Assembly: GCA_022843605.1 (NCBI GenBank) | Contig: JALHNI010000053.1 | Location: 1-39,038 of the forward strand | Length of the DNA: 39,038 bases | Direction: 5' to 3' | Source: Bryobacter sp. | Lineage (GTDB): Bacteria > Acidobacteriota > Terriglobia > Bryobacterales > Bryobacteraceae | In this document: in pieces, positions 16,128-24,347 of the stretch | Numbering within the stretch: position 1 is the first letter of the stretch | Layout: every line of letters begins with the position of its first letter | Made by a program: the position numbers and the translations under genes | The notes under the pieces: generated by a model | Told to the model about the DNA's origin: nothing | What the model saw: the letters and a program-made list of their open reading frames with translations, nothing else | Database searches by the model: none

Positions 16128-16865
16128 ATGTCCTGGTTTTATTCGGCGGGCGGTGAACAGAAGGGTCCAGTGGAGGCGGCGGAGTTCGAATCCTTGAGCG
16201 CCACGGGCGTCATCCGGCCGGAGACGCTGGTTTGGCAGCCGGGGATGCCGAACTGGCAAGCGGCGGGAGAGGCGAGGCCGGATCTGTTTCCACCGCCGAT
16301 TCCTGGAGTTCCCCCGGTGCCAGTGCCGGTCTACAGCAGTGCAGCCTCATTCGGCACGACATCCATTGCGGGCCAACGCTACGCTGGCTTCTGGATCCGC
16401 CTCCTGGCGCGCATCATCGACAGCTTCATCCTGGGCATTCCCTTGACTCCGGTGATCTTGGTCTGTATTTTCTTGGTCCTTGGATCCGATATCTTTACAG
16501 GTGGCCCGCAGGCGCTGGAGCAACTCTCCCCCTTGGTAGTCGCGGTAGCGGTAATAGCCGCTTTCCTGGCGGCTCTTTGCATTCAGGCCGCCTACGAATG
16601 CTACATGGTAACCAACTATGACGGCACCATCGGCAAGAAGGCCCTAGGCTTGAAAATCATCACTTTAGAGGGTGAGCGGCTTGAGTTTCGCCAGAGCCTC
16701 CTCCGTTTCGGGCTGTATCAGGGTGTCAGCATTCTCAGCATCATTCCGCTGGTAGGACTGCTGGTCAGTGTCTATGCTCTTGTGGACGCCATTGTGCTCG
16801 GCACCGATTCGCGCAAGCAGTCCCTTCATGACCGTTTTGCTAAGACGCTAGTCGTATTCAAGTGA
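16128..16865 (+). CDS. GYF-domain RDD-family membrane protein
   Basis: This 245-residue protein joins an N-terminal GYF_2-like domain to an RDD membrane domain. The GYF part (about 1-50) shows WFYSAGGEQKGPVE and ETLVWQPGMPNWQAAGE. A proline-rich linker, PPPIPGVPPVPVPVY, follows. The RDD part has the motif GQRYAGFWIRLLARIIDSFI and two to three helices, then the conserved YDGTIGKKALGLKI and DSRKQSLHDRFAKT. The ATG at 16128 follows AGCGAGGAGATT. It opens the operon. RDD proteins have no agreed function; transport or lipid roles have been suggested for some. The next gene encodes a paralogue. Confidence 0.85.
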   Translation: MSWFYSAGGEQKGPVEAAEFESLSATGVIRPETLVWQPGMPNWQAAGEARPDLFPPPIPGVPPVPVPVYSSAASFGTTSIAGQRYAGFWIRLLARIIDSFILGIPLTPVILVCIFLVLGSDIFTGGPQALEQLSPLVVAVAVIAAFLAALCIQAAYECYMVTNYDGTIGKKALGLKIITLEGERLEFRQSLLRFGLYQGVSILSIIPLVGLLVSVYALVDAIVLGTDSRKQSLHDRFAKTLVVFK

Positions 16866-16896
16866 GAAGCGAGTACGGTACCCTTCTTAGATAGAC

Positions 16897-17664
16897 ATGC
16901 CCTGGTATTACGCCGAAGGCACGCACAGCAGAGAACAGGGTGTCGAACGTCGCGGGCCGCTGGACGATGCGGCATTTGAGGCGTTGGCCCAAAGCGGCCG
17001 GTTGCGCGCAACGACGCTGGTTTGGCAAACGGGCATGGCCGAGTGGCAGGCGCTTTCGGTGGTGCGGCCGGATCTGGTGGCGCAGACGCCGCCACCGCTG
17101 CTGGCCGTTGAAATCGAAACTCCCCTCGCTTTCTGCGCGGTTTGCGGCATGCCACAATCGCCGGAGGACCTGCTCACTTTCAGCGGACGCCTGATCTGCG
17201 CGGCGTGCAAGCCCCGTTTCGCTCAGGGTCTTACGCTGGGCATCGACCTGAGCCTGCCCCGCCAGCAGTACGCCGGCTTCTGGATCCGTTTCGGTGCGCG
17301 CCTGATTGACGGCATTCTCCTGGCCATTGTGCAGTACGCGCTGATTTTTGCGGTGGCGGGACTAGGGACGGAAAGCGCGGTCAGTTTGGGCGTAAGTGGA
17401 TTGATCTATTTCCTGGTGCATCCCACTTACGAAGCGGTGATGACGGTGAAACACCGGGCGACCTTGGGCAAACTGGCGCTGGGAATCCGCATCCTACGGA
17501 CCGACGGCACACAGCTCACTTGGGGCCGGGCGATTGGCCGATACTTCGCGCAGTTACTTAGCCAAGTGATCCTGTTTATCGGCTACGTGATGGCCGCCTT
17601 TGACGACCGGAAGCAGGCCCTGCACGATCGGCTGTGCGATACCGTGGTGGTGTACGAGAGCTAG
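16897..17664 (+). CDS. GYF-zinc-ribbon-RDD membrane protein
   Basis: A 255-residue paralogue of the preceding protein with an added metal site. The GYF_2-like part covers about residues 1-60 (PWYYAEG, GPLDDAAF, TTLVWQTGMAEWQAL). A zinc-ribbon follows, with CAVCGMPQ and CAACKPRF, giving four Cys. The RDD part begins at QQYAGFWIRFGARLIDGILL and ends with DDRKQALHDRLCDTVVVYE. The gap to the first gene is 31 bp and to the next only 2 bp. The shared GYF-RDD architecture and the tandem order suggest duplication. A GYF domain could in principle bind the proline-rich linker of its paralogue; this is inference. Confidence 0.85.
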   Translation: MPWYYAEGTHSREQGVERRGPLDDAAFEALAQSGRLRATTLVWQTGMAEWQALSVVRPDLVAQTPPPLLAVEIETPLAFCAVCGMPQSPEDLLTFSGRLICAACKPRFAQGLTLGIDLSLPRQQYAGFWIRFGARLIDGILLAIVQYALIFAVAGLGTESAVSLGVSGLIYFLVHPTYEAVMTVKHRATLGKLALGIRILRTDGTQLTWGRAIGRYFAQLLSQVILFIGYVMAAFDDRKQALHDRLCDTVVVYES

Positions 17665-17666
17665 CG

Positions 17667-18278
17667 ATGGCCATCACCGTCGAACATTCACGTGCGGTCG
17701 CCTGCTTCAGCTGCCAGTTGCCGCTTCCCCTGGCGGAGGTAACCAGCAGCGAGGGCGTGCGATGTCCTCGTTGCCATTCACTTCAACGAGGGCGTGCCTT
17801 TCGGGCAACGCTGATTCCACCCGCCAGCGATGTGGCGCCGCCGATCTCGACGCCTGGCGAAGCCGCCTGTTATCAGCACACGACCAAACGAGCAGCGGTG
17901 CCGTGCGATAGCTGCGGGCGATTCTTGTGCGCGCTCTGCAGGATGACGGTGGGTGCCCAGAATCTATGTCCGTCGTGCATTGAGTTGGCACGGCGAAGGA
18001 ACAGTCCCCGCTGGGTGGCCCGGCGGCTGAACTTGGATTCCGTGGCGCTCGCCACGGCGCTGGTTCCGATGCTTGGCGTCTGGACGACCCTGGTGGGAGG
18101 GCCGGTGGCCATTTACCTGGGCATTCGCGCGCTTCGCCAGGAGCCGGGGCCGGTGCCGCGAGGACGCTGGCGGGCCATTCTGGCGCTGGTGCTGGGAGTG
18201 CTGCAGGTGGTGGCGTGGATCCTGCTGTTGGTGACGGTGTTTGGCACAGTCCTCTTCCGGGGAGGGCGACTTGGATAG
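17667..18278 (+). CDS. Zinc-finger membrane protein (B-box-like)
   Basis: The product (203 residues from the ATG at 17667, two bases after the previous stop) has two Cys-rich parts. The first is CFSCQLP...CPRCHSL, a zinc-ribbon. The second is CYQHTTKRAAVPCDSCGRFL, then CALC and CPSC, like a B-box with one His. The C-terminal third has two hydrophobic segments (about 135-155 and 175-200). I see no catalytic motif. A very similar Cys-His module occurs again in the gene at 19227. The frame is open to 17634, but that part overlaps the previous gene. Confidence 0.8.
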   Translation: MAITVEHSRAVACFSCQLPLPLAEVTSSEGVRCPRCHSLQRGRAFRATLIPPASDVAPPISTPGEAACYQHTTKRAAVPCDSCGRFLCALCRMTVGAQNLCPSCIELARRRNSPRWVARRLNLDSVALATALVPMLGVWTTLVGGPVAIYLGIRALRQEPGPVPRGRWRAILALVLGVLQVVAWILLLVTVFGTVLFRGGRLG

Positions 18279-19230
18279 CGTGACTTACCAACGCTTGCCG
18301 GGACGCGGCTTCGGACCCTTTCGACGGGACCGGATCTGGCTGGCGGAAGACCACTTACTCAGTATCCGCTCCTCCCGCTTCGTCGATATCTACGAGCGTT
18401 TCTACTTTAGCGATATCCAGGGCATTTACTTCCAGGACCGGCGCGGGGAATTTCTGATGATTTTAGCGGCGCACCTGGTGCCGTGCGTCAGCCTGGCTGC
18501 GCTGGGGGGTATCTTTCATTGGGCGTGGCTGATCCCGATGGCGCCCTTGGCGGCGTGGACCTTGGCTTACGCATTGCTGGGCAGCCAGGCGGAGTGCCGG
18601 GTGCAGACGATACTGGGACTGCATAAGGTGCCGGCGATCGGACGCCGCGCGGCTTATGAGCAGTTACTCGAACGAATCGGGCCGCTGATTGAGGCTTCGC
18701 AAGGTCCACTGGGACTGGCGAGCTTCGAAGTGATGGCGCCAGTGGAAAGCAGGGTGACACCACCGCCCATGGAGGGCTTGCGGCAACCGAAGGTGCCCTA
18801 TCGCGGCTGGTACTTTGAGGCCGCGTTCGCCAGCGTCATTCTGGCGGGCCTGTTTTCGCTTTGGAATCAGCGTGCCTCCCGAGGCGCGGCACTGGACTGG
18901 ACGGAGTATGCGCTGTCCTTTAGCGGGATCGTTCTGATCCTGATCGGGTTAGTGCGGGCTTATCGGATCGACGTGGGGGGAGCGGTGATGGCTTGCCTGT
19001 GGAGCATTCTTGGCACGCAGGCGATTTACAGCATCAGCACGGGCATTGTCGCCAGCATCCAGAGCGCCATACCTCGCGTGCCAAATGCGGTTCGCGCCGT
19101 GGATCAGCACCCGATCCGCAGCTTGCCGCCGCTGGTCCCCTATGCGACGGCGATGGAGGGTCTCTGCATCGTGGTGGCTCTTGTTGGCCTCCTGCTGATC
19201 CTTCACCGAAAGCAGCAGCAAATCGCATGA
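18271..19230 (+). CDS. Integral membrane protein of unknown family
   Basis: I do not recognise this protein, of about 319 residues. It has several hydrophobic segments (about 55-95, 180-195, 220-240, 255-275 and 285-310) and a soluble middle part. The start is uncertain: a TTG at 18271 lies five bases after GGGGAGGG, while a GTG at 18280 follows the stop of the previous gene directly. An earlier TTG at 18241 is less likely. The sequence begins with a beta-rich, PH-like stretch of about 40 residues (VTYQRLPGRGFGPFRRDRIW). It overlaps both neighbours slightly, so it belongs to the operon. Confidence 0.7.
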   Translation: MDSVTYQRLPGRGFGPFRRDRIWLAEDHLLSIRSSRFVDIYERFYFSDIQGIYFQDRRGEFLMILAAHLVPCVSLAALGGIFHWAWLIPMAPLAAWTLAYALLGSQAECRVQTILGLHKVPAIGRRAAYEQLLERIGPLIEASQGPLGLASFEVMAPVESRVTPPPMEGLRQPKVPYRGWYFEAAFASVILAGLFSLWNQRASRGAALDWTEYALSFSGIVLILIGLVRAYRIDVGGAVMACLWSILGTQAIYSISTGIVASIQSAIPRVPNAVRAVDQHPIRSLPPLVPYATAMEGLCIVVALVGLLLILHRKQQQIA

Positions 19231-19517
19231 CGACCCTTGCGCAAGAACGGTGTTACCGGCATGACTTACGGGAGGCGGCGGGCCGCTGTCCATCGTGCCG
19301 GCGCTACTATTGCCGCGAATGCCTCACCGAGCACGATCACCGGCTGTTGTGTGTGGCTTGTCTCGCCAAGCTTCCGTCCAGCCAAGCGCCAATCCGGAAG
19401 CCATGGCGGCTGGATTACGCCTACCCGCTGGTGGGACTACTGCTGGCATTTACACTTTTCTACTGGCTGGGACAGACTTTGATCCTCGCCACCACTGAGA
19501 TCCGGGTGGTTGAGTAA
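19227..19517 (+). CDS. Small B-box-like zinc-finger membrane protein
   Basis: This 96-residue protein starts at the ATG that overlaps the previous stop (ATGA). Its first 45 residues carry CYRHDLREAAGRCPSCRRYY, then CREC and CVAC, a Cys/His pattern very like the second zinc module of the protein from 17667. One membrane helix follows (about 67-88). It looks like a single-module version of the larger zinc-finger membrane protein. Role unknown; perhaps an assembly factor of the membrane complex encoded by the operon. Confidence 0.75.
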   Translation: MTTLAQERCYRHDLREAAGRCPSCRRYYCRECLTEHDHRLLCVACLAKLPSSQAPIRKPWRLDYAYPLVGLLLAFTLFYWLGQTLILATTEIRVVE

Positions 19518-21053
19518 GTGAGACCGACTTCCGGTCTCGACCTACTGGAGCAAGCCTTCGGCTTGTTGCGCCGAGCCCCGGCGAGCGCTTGGCTTGTCTA
19601 CTACCTGGGAACTGGCGCTTTCTCTATGGCGTTCCTCTTCTTCTGGGAAGAGATGACCCACAGCGGATTGGCGGCCGAGCGAGTGGGTGTTGAGTCGCTG
19701 TTACTGGCGGTGCTGCTGCTGGCGATGTTCGCGGCGCAGTCCATCTTCTCTGTCCGGCTCAGGCAGTTACTGGAGCCGGGAGCCACGATCGACGGTACCC
19801 GTTTGGTACTGCTGCAATGCCTGATTCAGCCCACCAAGCTGATTGTTCTGCCGGCGACGGCGGTCGCGCTGCTGCCTTTCGCCCCGGCAGCGGCGTTCTA
19901 TCAACATTGCGCCGCCCTGCGCGCCGCTGACGTACGGACCTGGCGCACGGGAATCGGCCAAGCTTGGCGGTTGACGCGTCGAGGGACCGGACAAACCTGG
20001 ACGGCGTTCGGGCTCTTTAGTATCTTCGGCCTGTTGATCTGGATCAATCTCTTTGTTCTGATGGCCTTTCTGCCTGAACTCAGCCGGATGCTGTTGGGCA
20101 TCGAGACGGAATTCAATCGCGCCGGAGCCAATCTGATCTTCACTTCGACGTTCTTCCGTATTTCCATCGCGGTAACTTACTGCGTATTGGAACCGCTGTG
20201 GCGCGCGGCTCAGGTGTTGCGCGGGTTCGAGGGCGAATCCATCACGACGGGCGCGGACTTACGGCGTGTGTTGCGCCAAGTCACCACAGTAGCTGCGATG
20301 TTACTGTGCTTCAGCGCACGGGCCGAGCAGCCCATTCCGCCGCCCCAGCTCGATGAGTCAATCAGTCAGACGCTGCAGAACCCTGAGTTCTCCTGGCGCA
20401 ACCCGCGCGCCGCCCAGAAGGCGCAGTTGCCGGGATGGCTGGAAGCTTTGCAGAATGGCACGCGAGCCATATTTCGCGGCATCAACAACGGCATCCGTTC
20501 CTTCTTTGATTGGCTGGAGAGCCTGATCGATAAACGCATCAAGTCTCCGGGCAGCGATGCGGCACCCGCGAGTGGGTTGCGGACCTCCAGTTACCTGGTG
20601 ATTGCGCTCTGCGTGGCCCTGATTCTGGGACTAGTGATTCGCCAATGGCGGACCAAGCCAGCGGTGGTGGCCCAGGCGGAGGCAGTCAATCTTGCCACGG
20701 TGGAGCTGGCGGACGAAACGCTGCTCCCCACGGATCGCCCGGAAGATGAATGGGCGCTCCTGGGCCGCGACTTGCTTGCGCAAGGCGAGACGCGACTGGC
20801 ACTGCGAGCGCTTTACCTCGGCTGCCTGGCCCACCTCGCACGGCAGCAATGGATTCAGGTGCATCGCGGCAAAAGTAACCTCGACTATCTATACGAGTTG
20901 AGACGGCGGGCGAAGGGTTACACGGGTGTTGAGAGCAGCTTTGCGGAGAATCTGCGACTGTACGAGCGCAGTTGGTACGGTGAGCATGCGGCGACTCCCC
21001 AGGTGGTGGCCGAGTTTGTGGCGAACGTGGAGAGGATAAAGTCTCATGCGTAA
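19518..21053 (+). CDS. DUF4129-containing membrane protein
   Basis: A 511-residue protein starting with GTG immediately after the previous stop. The N-terminal half is a multi-span membrane region (about five hydrophobic segments up to residue 235). A second segment, VTTVAAMLLCFSARA, precedes a soluble stretch, then one helix (about 358-376) and a C-terminal DUF4129 domain with DEWALLGRDLLAQGETRLALR, LARQQWIQVHRGKSNLDYL and YERSWYG. DUF4129 occurs next to transglutaminase-like and MoxR/DUF58 genes. No transglutaminase is present here. The stop overlaps the next start by eight bases. Confidence 0.85.
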   Translation: MRPTSGLDLLEQAFGLLRRAPASAWLVYYLGTGAFSMAFLFFWEEMTHSGLAAERVGVESLLLAVLLLAMFAAQSIFSVRLRQLLEPGATIDGTRLVLLQCLIQPTKLIVLPATAVALLPFAPAAAFYQHCAALRAADVRTWRTGIGQAWRLTRRGTGQTWTAFGLFSIFGLLIWINLFVLMAFLPELSRMLLGIETEFNRAGANLIFTSTFFRISIAVTYCVLEPLWRAAQVLRGFEGESITTGADLRRVLRQVTTVAAMLLCFSARAEQPIPPPQLDESISQTLQNPEFSWRNPRAAQKAQLPGWLEALQNGTRAIFRGINNGIRSFFDWLESLIDKRIKSPGSDAAPASGLRTSSYLVIALCVALILGLVIRQWRTKPAVVAQAEAVNLATVELADETLLPTDRPEDEWALLGRDLLAQGETRLALRALYLGCLAHLARQQWIQVHRGKSNLDYLYELRRRAKGYTGVESSFAENLRLYERSWYGEHAATPQVVAEFVANVERIKSHA

Positions 21054-22059
21054 GCTATCACCGCTGTTATTGATTCTCTTGATCGGCGGCCTGGCTTGGG
21101 GCATGGTTTCCATCCTGTCAATTCGTTTCGGTGGAGGCGGAGTCTATCCCGCCGGCTCATCGCTCCGTGCTGACCGTCAGGGGACGCGCGTCTTGCACGA
21201 CAGCCTGTCGCGACTGCGTCCGGTGGAACGCAACTTTGGCGCGTTGGAGGGCCAGGACCTTCGCGGCGCCACTGTGCTGATCCTGCATGCCACACCTGGC
21301 CAGTTGGAAGAAGCCAGTTGGCGGGCGCTAACCAAACGGGGCGCGCGCGTCGTTTTCGCCATGGCACCTGTCCTGATTCAGCGCGCGGAACGGCAACTGA
21401 AGTTACTCGAGCTTACCCTCACTTACTCCGCACCCACCGAAGAGATGAAGGACACGCCAGGCTGGGAGGGCGGACGGGAGACGACACTCGCTCTACAGCC
21501 GGAATCAGAAGCATGGACGGCGATCAGCAACGGGCGCATTCTGGAACGAGCCATGGACCAGGGGTCGCTGGTGCTGGTCGCCAATTCTGATCTTTTCAGC
21601 AACCAGACCCTTGCCGAGCGAAACTCCCCGGCGCTGTTGGCCCGCATGATCGGACCTGCGCAGCGCATCGTTTTTGAAGAGTCACATTTCGGCATCCGGG
21701 ACGATCCGGGGGTGATGGTGCTGGTGCGCCGCTATGGCCTCACCGGCTTGCTGATCGCCCTGGTGATACTGGCGGCGCTGTTCGTTTGGCAAGCGGCGTA
21801 TCCGCTGGTGCCGTTGCCCGGCGAAACCACTGAATCACTCGAGTTACAAAGCGAGCGGACGGCGCAATCGGGCCTGGCGCAATTGCTGCGCCGAGGCATC
21901 GCGCCGAGCGAACTGATGCAGGTTTGCGAACGCGAATGGGAACGCTTTGCCACTTACTCACCCACACAGCGCGAGGCCGTCCGCCGCGCGCTGCGCGAAT
22001 CCACTGACCCGGCTGGGGCCTTTGCCCGAGCCACTCTTGCCCTGGAGCGCAAACGCTAA
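21046..22059 (+). CDS. DUF4350-containing membrane protein
   Basis: A 337-residue protein with an N-terminal signal-anchor helix (about 5-23), the conserved block YPAGSSLRADRQGTRVLHDS, and an alpha/beta soluble domain with ATVLILHA and ARVVFAMAP strands. A second helix (about 225-245) and a cytoplasmic tail follow. DUF4350 proteins accompany MoxR ATPases and DUF58 proteins. It shares eight bases with the DUF4129 gene and abuts the MoxR gene with no gap. Function unknown. Confidence 0.85.
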   Translation: MRKLSPLLLILLIGGLAWGMVSILSIRFGGGGVYPAGSSLRADRQGTRVLHDSLSRLRPVERNFGALEGQDLRGATVLILHATPGQLEEASWRALTKRGARVVFAMAPVLIQRAERQLKLLELTLTYSAPTEEMKDTPGWEGGRETTLALQPESEAWTAISNGRILERAMDQGSLVLVANSDLFSNQTLAERNSPALLARMIGPAQRIVFEESHFGIRDDPGVMVLVRRYGLTGLLIALVILAALFVWQAAYPLVPLPGETTESLELQSERTAQSGLAQLLRRGIAPSELMQVCEREWERFATYSPTQREAVRRALRESTDPAGAFARATLALERKR

Positions 22060-23025
22060 ATGGAACCAACCCTGACTGAACTTCACCAATTGCTGGGGCG
22101 CGTACGCGCGGAGACGGGAAAGGTGATCATCGGCCAGCCGGCGGTGATCAATCAAGCTCTCATCGTGATCCTTACGGGCCAGCACGCCTTGATCGAGGGC
22201 GCCCCCGGCGTCGCCAAGACGCTGCTGGTGCGCACGTTGGCGAGGGTGCTGGGCTGCGATTTCTCCCGTATCCAGTTCACCCCCGACCTGATGCCCGCCG
22301 ACATCACCGGCACCAGCGTCTTTAACCTGCAGCGCAATGAGTTCATGCTGGTTCGAGGACCCGTCTTTACAGAGTTTCTGTTGGCCGACGAGATCAACCG
22401 GGCGCCAGCGAAGACGCAGTCGTCTTTGCTACAGGCGATGCAGGAACGCACCGTCACCATCGATCGGGATACGCACACGCTGCCCGCGAACTTCACCGTC
22501 TTCGCCACGCAGAACCCGATTGAGCATGAGGGCACCTATCCGCTACCGGAGGCGCAGAAGGATCGCTTCATGCTGAAGATCCAGATGCCTTGGCCGGAAC
22601 GTGAAGACGAGTTGGAACTTGCCCGCCGTCTGACGGGCCAGCATTCGCCCGAGAATGTCTTGGCCGCCGGTGAAGTAGCGCCGCTGCTCAGTGCCGAGCA
22701 AATTCGCGAGGCCCGCAACTTACTCGACCTGGTGACGGTGAGACCGGAGTTGATTGAATACATCGTCGACTTAGTACGCACGACACGAACCCACGAAAGT
22801 GTGATGGTGGGCAGCGGCCCGCGCGCCACGCAGGCGCTGTTGCTCTCGAGCCGCGCCCACGCCGCCATCGGCGGCCGCGACTTTCTTACACCGGATGACG
22901 TGCGCGCCATGGCCGTCCCTGTGCTGGGCCACCGGCTGATGCTGCGGCCCGAGTTTGAGATGGAAGGCGTGTCGGTGGAAGAGGTGATTACAAAGATCTT
23001 CGAGCAGGTGCCGGTACCGCGTTGA
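22060..23025 (+). CDS. MoxR-family AAA+ ATPase
   Basis: This 321-residue protein is a MoxR-type AAA+ ATPase, a chaperone-like family that activates or assembles partner complexes, typically with von Willebrand-like proteins. Walker A is GAPGVAKT (47-54), Walker B is LLADEINRA, and sensor 1 is FATQNPIEHEGTYPLPEAQ. The winged-helix C-terminus shows TRATQALLLSSRAHA. It begins directly after the DUF4350 stop and overlaps the DUF58 gene by four bases. It is the only recognised enzyme of the operon and its probable energy source. Confidence 0.95.
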   Translation: MEPTLTELHQLLGRVRAETGKVIIGQPAVINQALIVILTGQHALIEGAPGVAKTLLVRTLARVLGCDFSRIQFTPDLMPADITGTSVFNLQRNEFMLVRGPVFTEFLLADEINRAPAKTQSSLLQAMQERTVTIDRDTHTLPANFTVFATQNPIEHEGTYPLPEAQKDRFMLKIQMPWPEREDELELARRLTGQHSPENVLAAGEVAPLLSAEQIREARNLLDLVTVRPELIEYIVDLVRTTRTHESVMVGSGPRATQALLLSSRAHAAIGGRDFLTPDDVRAMAVPVLGHRLMLRPEFEMEGVSVEEVITKIFEQVPVPR

Positions 23026-24347
23026 TGGCCCGCTTCTCACAACTCGTGCCGCGATCGCGCCTGCTGCTGGTCTTTGCGCTGGTGGGCCTACCCGCCGCCG
23101 CCCTGCTGAGCGTGAATGCGCCGGCCGGCGGTGCCATTCTGGCCGGTCTGGCCGCGGTTTTCGCACTGGACGCCATATTGGGCGCAAACGTTCTGCGAGG
23201 TCTACGTGCGGAGCTCGAACCGGTGACACGGCTCGCATTGGAACGTGCCGGAGAGGTACCGATTCGGTTCGAGAACCCGCGCCAGCAAGCTCTGAACATT
23301 CGAGCGGGTTTGGCATTGCCGCGAGAGTTGGAGTTGGAGAGCGTTGAAGTACGAGCCGCGCTACCGGCGGGCAGCGTTTGGAGCCGCGTGGCCATGCCGG
23401 TGCTGCCCACGCGGCGTGGCGACTTTCCACTGGATGCCTGCTTTGTCGAAGGGAGCTCGCCGCTCGGGCTGTGGTCCCACCGACGACGACTGCCCGCAGT
23501 GGGGCGGATCCGCGTTTACCCGAATCTGATGGCCGAACGGACTGCGCTTGCCGCGCTTTCCCGGCAGACTGCAGGGCCGCGCCAGCCGCGCCAGATCGGA
23601 AAGGGCCGCGAGTTCGAGAAGCTTCGCGAGTATCTGCCGGGTGATGGCTTCGACGAGATCGACTGGAAGGCGACGGCAAGGCGCGGCAAGCCAGTTACGC
23701 GCGTTTTTCGCGTCGAGCGCACGCAGGAGATCTACGTGCTGATCGATGCCGCCCGCTTGAGCGGCCGTTTGGCAGGCGGCCAAACAATGCTCGAGCGTTA
23801 CCTCACGGCCGGACTGATCCTGGGTGATACCGCGCAGCGCGATGGGGATCGTTTCGGACTCGTGACTTACTCTGATCAGATCCATCGTTTCTTGCGCGCG
23901 TCGTCCGGCGCACCCCATTTCGGCCTTTGCCGTGACTCGCTGGTAAGTCTAACCACGCAACTCGTCAACCCGGACTTCGAAGAGCTGTTCACGCAGATTC
24001 GCACCCGTCTGCGGCGTCGCGCGATGCTGGTGTTTCTCACCTCTCTGGACGATCCGATGATTGCCGAGAGCTTCGCCCGGCAGGCGCGGTTGCTGGCCCG
24101 GCAGCACCTCGTCTGTGTGAATCTGATTCGACCCGCTGGCATGCAACCGCTCTTCACGGGGGCGCCGCCGGCCGATACCGACGAAGTGTATGACCGTTTG
24201 AGCGCCCATCTCTCCTGGCAGAAGCTGCAGGAATGCGGGCGCGGGCTGAGGCAGGAGGGTATTCATTTCTCGCTGCTCGATCCCCAGCGCCTGACTTACG
24301 AGCTAATTGAGCAATATCATGCCCTCAAGCAAAGGCAACTGCTGTGA
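23022..24347 (+). CDS. DUF58 (vWA-like) protein
   Basis: A 441-residue DUF58 protein, the usual partner of MoxR ATPases. Two hydrophobic N-terminal segments (about 10-50) anchor it, followed by a soluble beta-rich part and the signature GDGFDEIDWKATARRGKPVT, then RTQEIYVLIDAARLSG. That last element is where a von Willebrand factor A metal site (DxSxS) would be. Here it reads DAARLS, so the classic metal site is degenerate. The GDGFDEIDWKATARR block is typical. The start overlaps moxR by four bases and the end overlaps the SpoIIM-like gene by four bases. Confidence 0.93.
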   Translation: MMARFSQLVPRSRLLLVFALVGLPAAALLSVNAPAGGAILAGLAAVFALDAILGANVLRGLRAELEPVTRLALERAGEVPIRFENPRQQALNIRAGLALPRELELESVEVRAALPAGSVWSRVAMPVLPTRRGDFPLDACFVEGSSPLGLWSHRRRLPAVGRIRVYPNLMAERTALAALSRQTAGPRQPRQIGKGREFEKLREYLPGDGFDEIDWKATARRGKPVTRVFRVERTQEIYVLIDAARLSGRLAGGQTMLERYLTAGLILGDTAQRDGDRFGLVTYSDQIHRFLRASSGAPHFGLCRDSLVSLTTQLVNPDFEELFTQIRTRLRRRAMLVFLTSLDDPMIAESFARQARLLARQHLVCVNLIRPAGMQPLFTGAPPADTDEVYDRLSAHLSWQKLQECGRGLRQEGIHFSLLDPQRLTYELIEQYHALKQRQLL

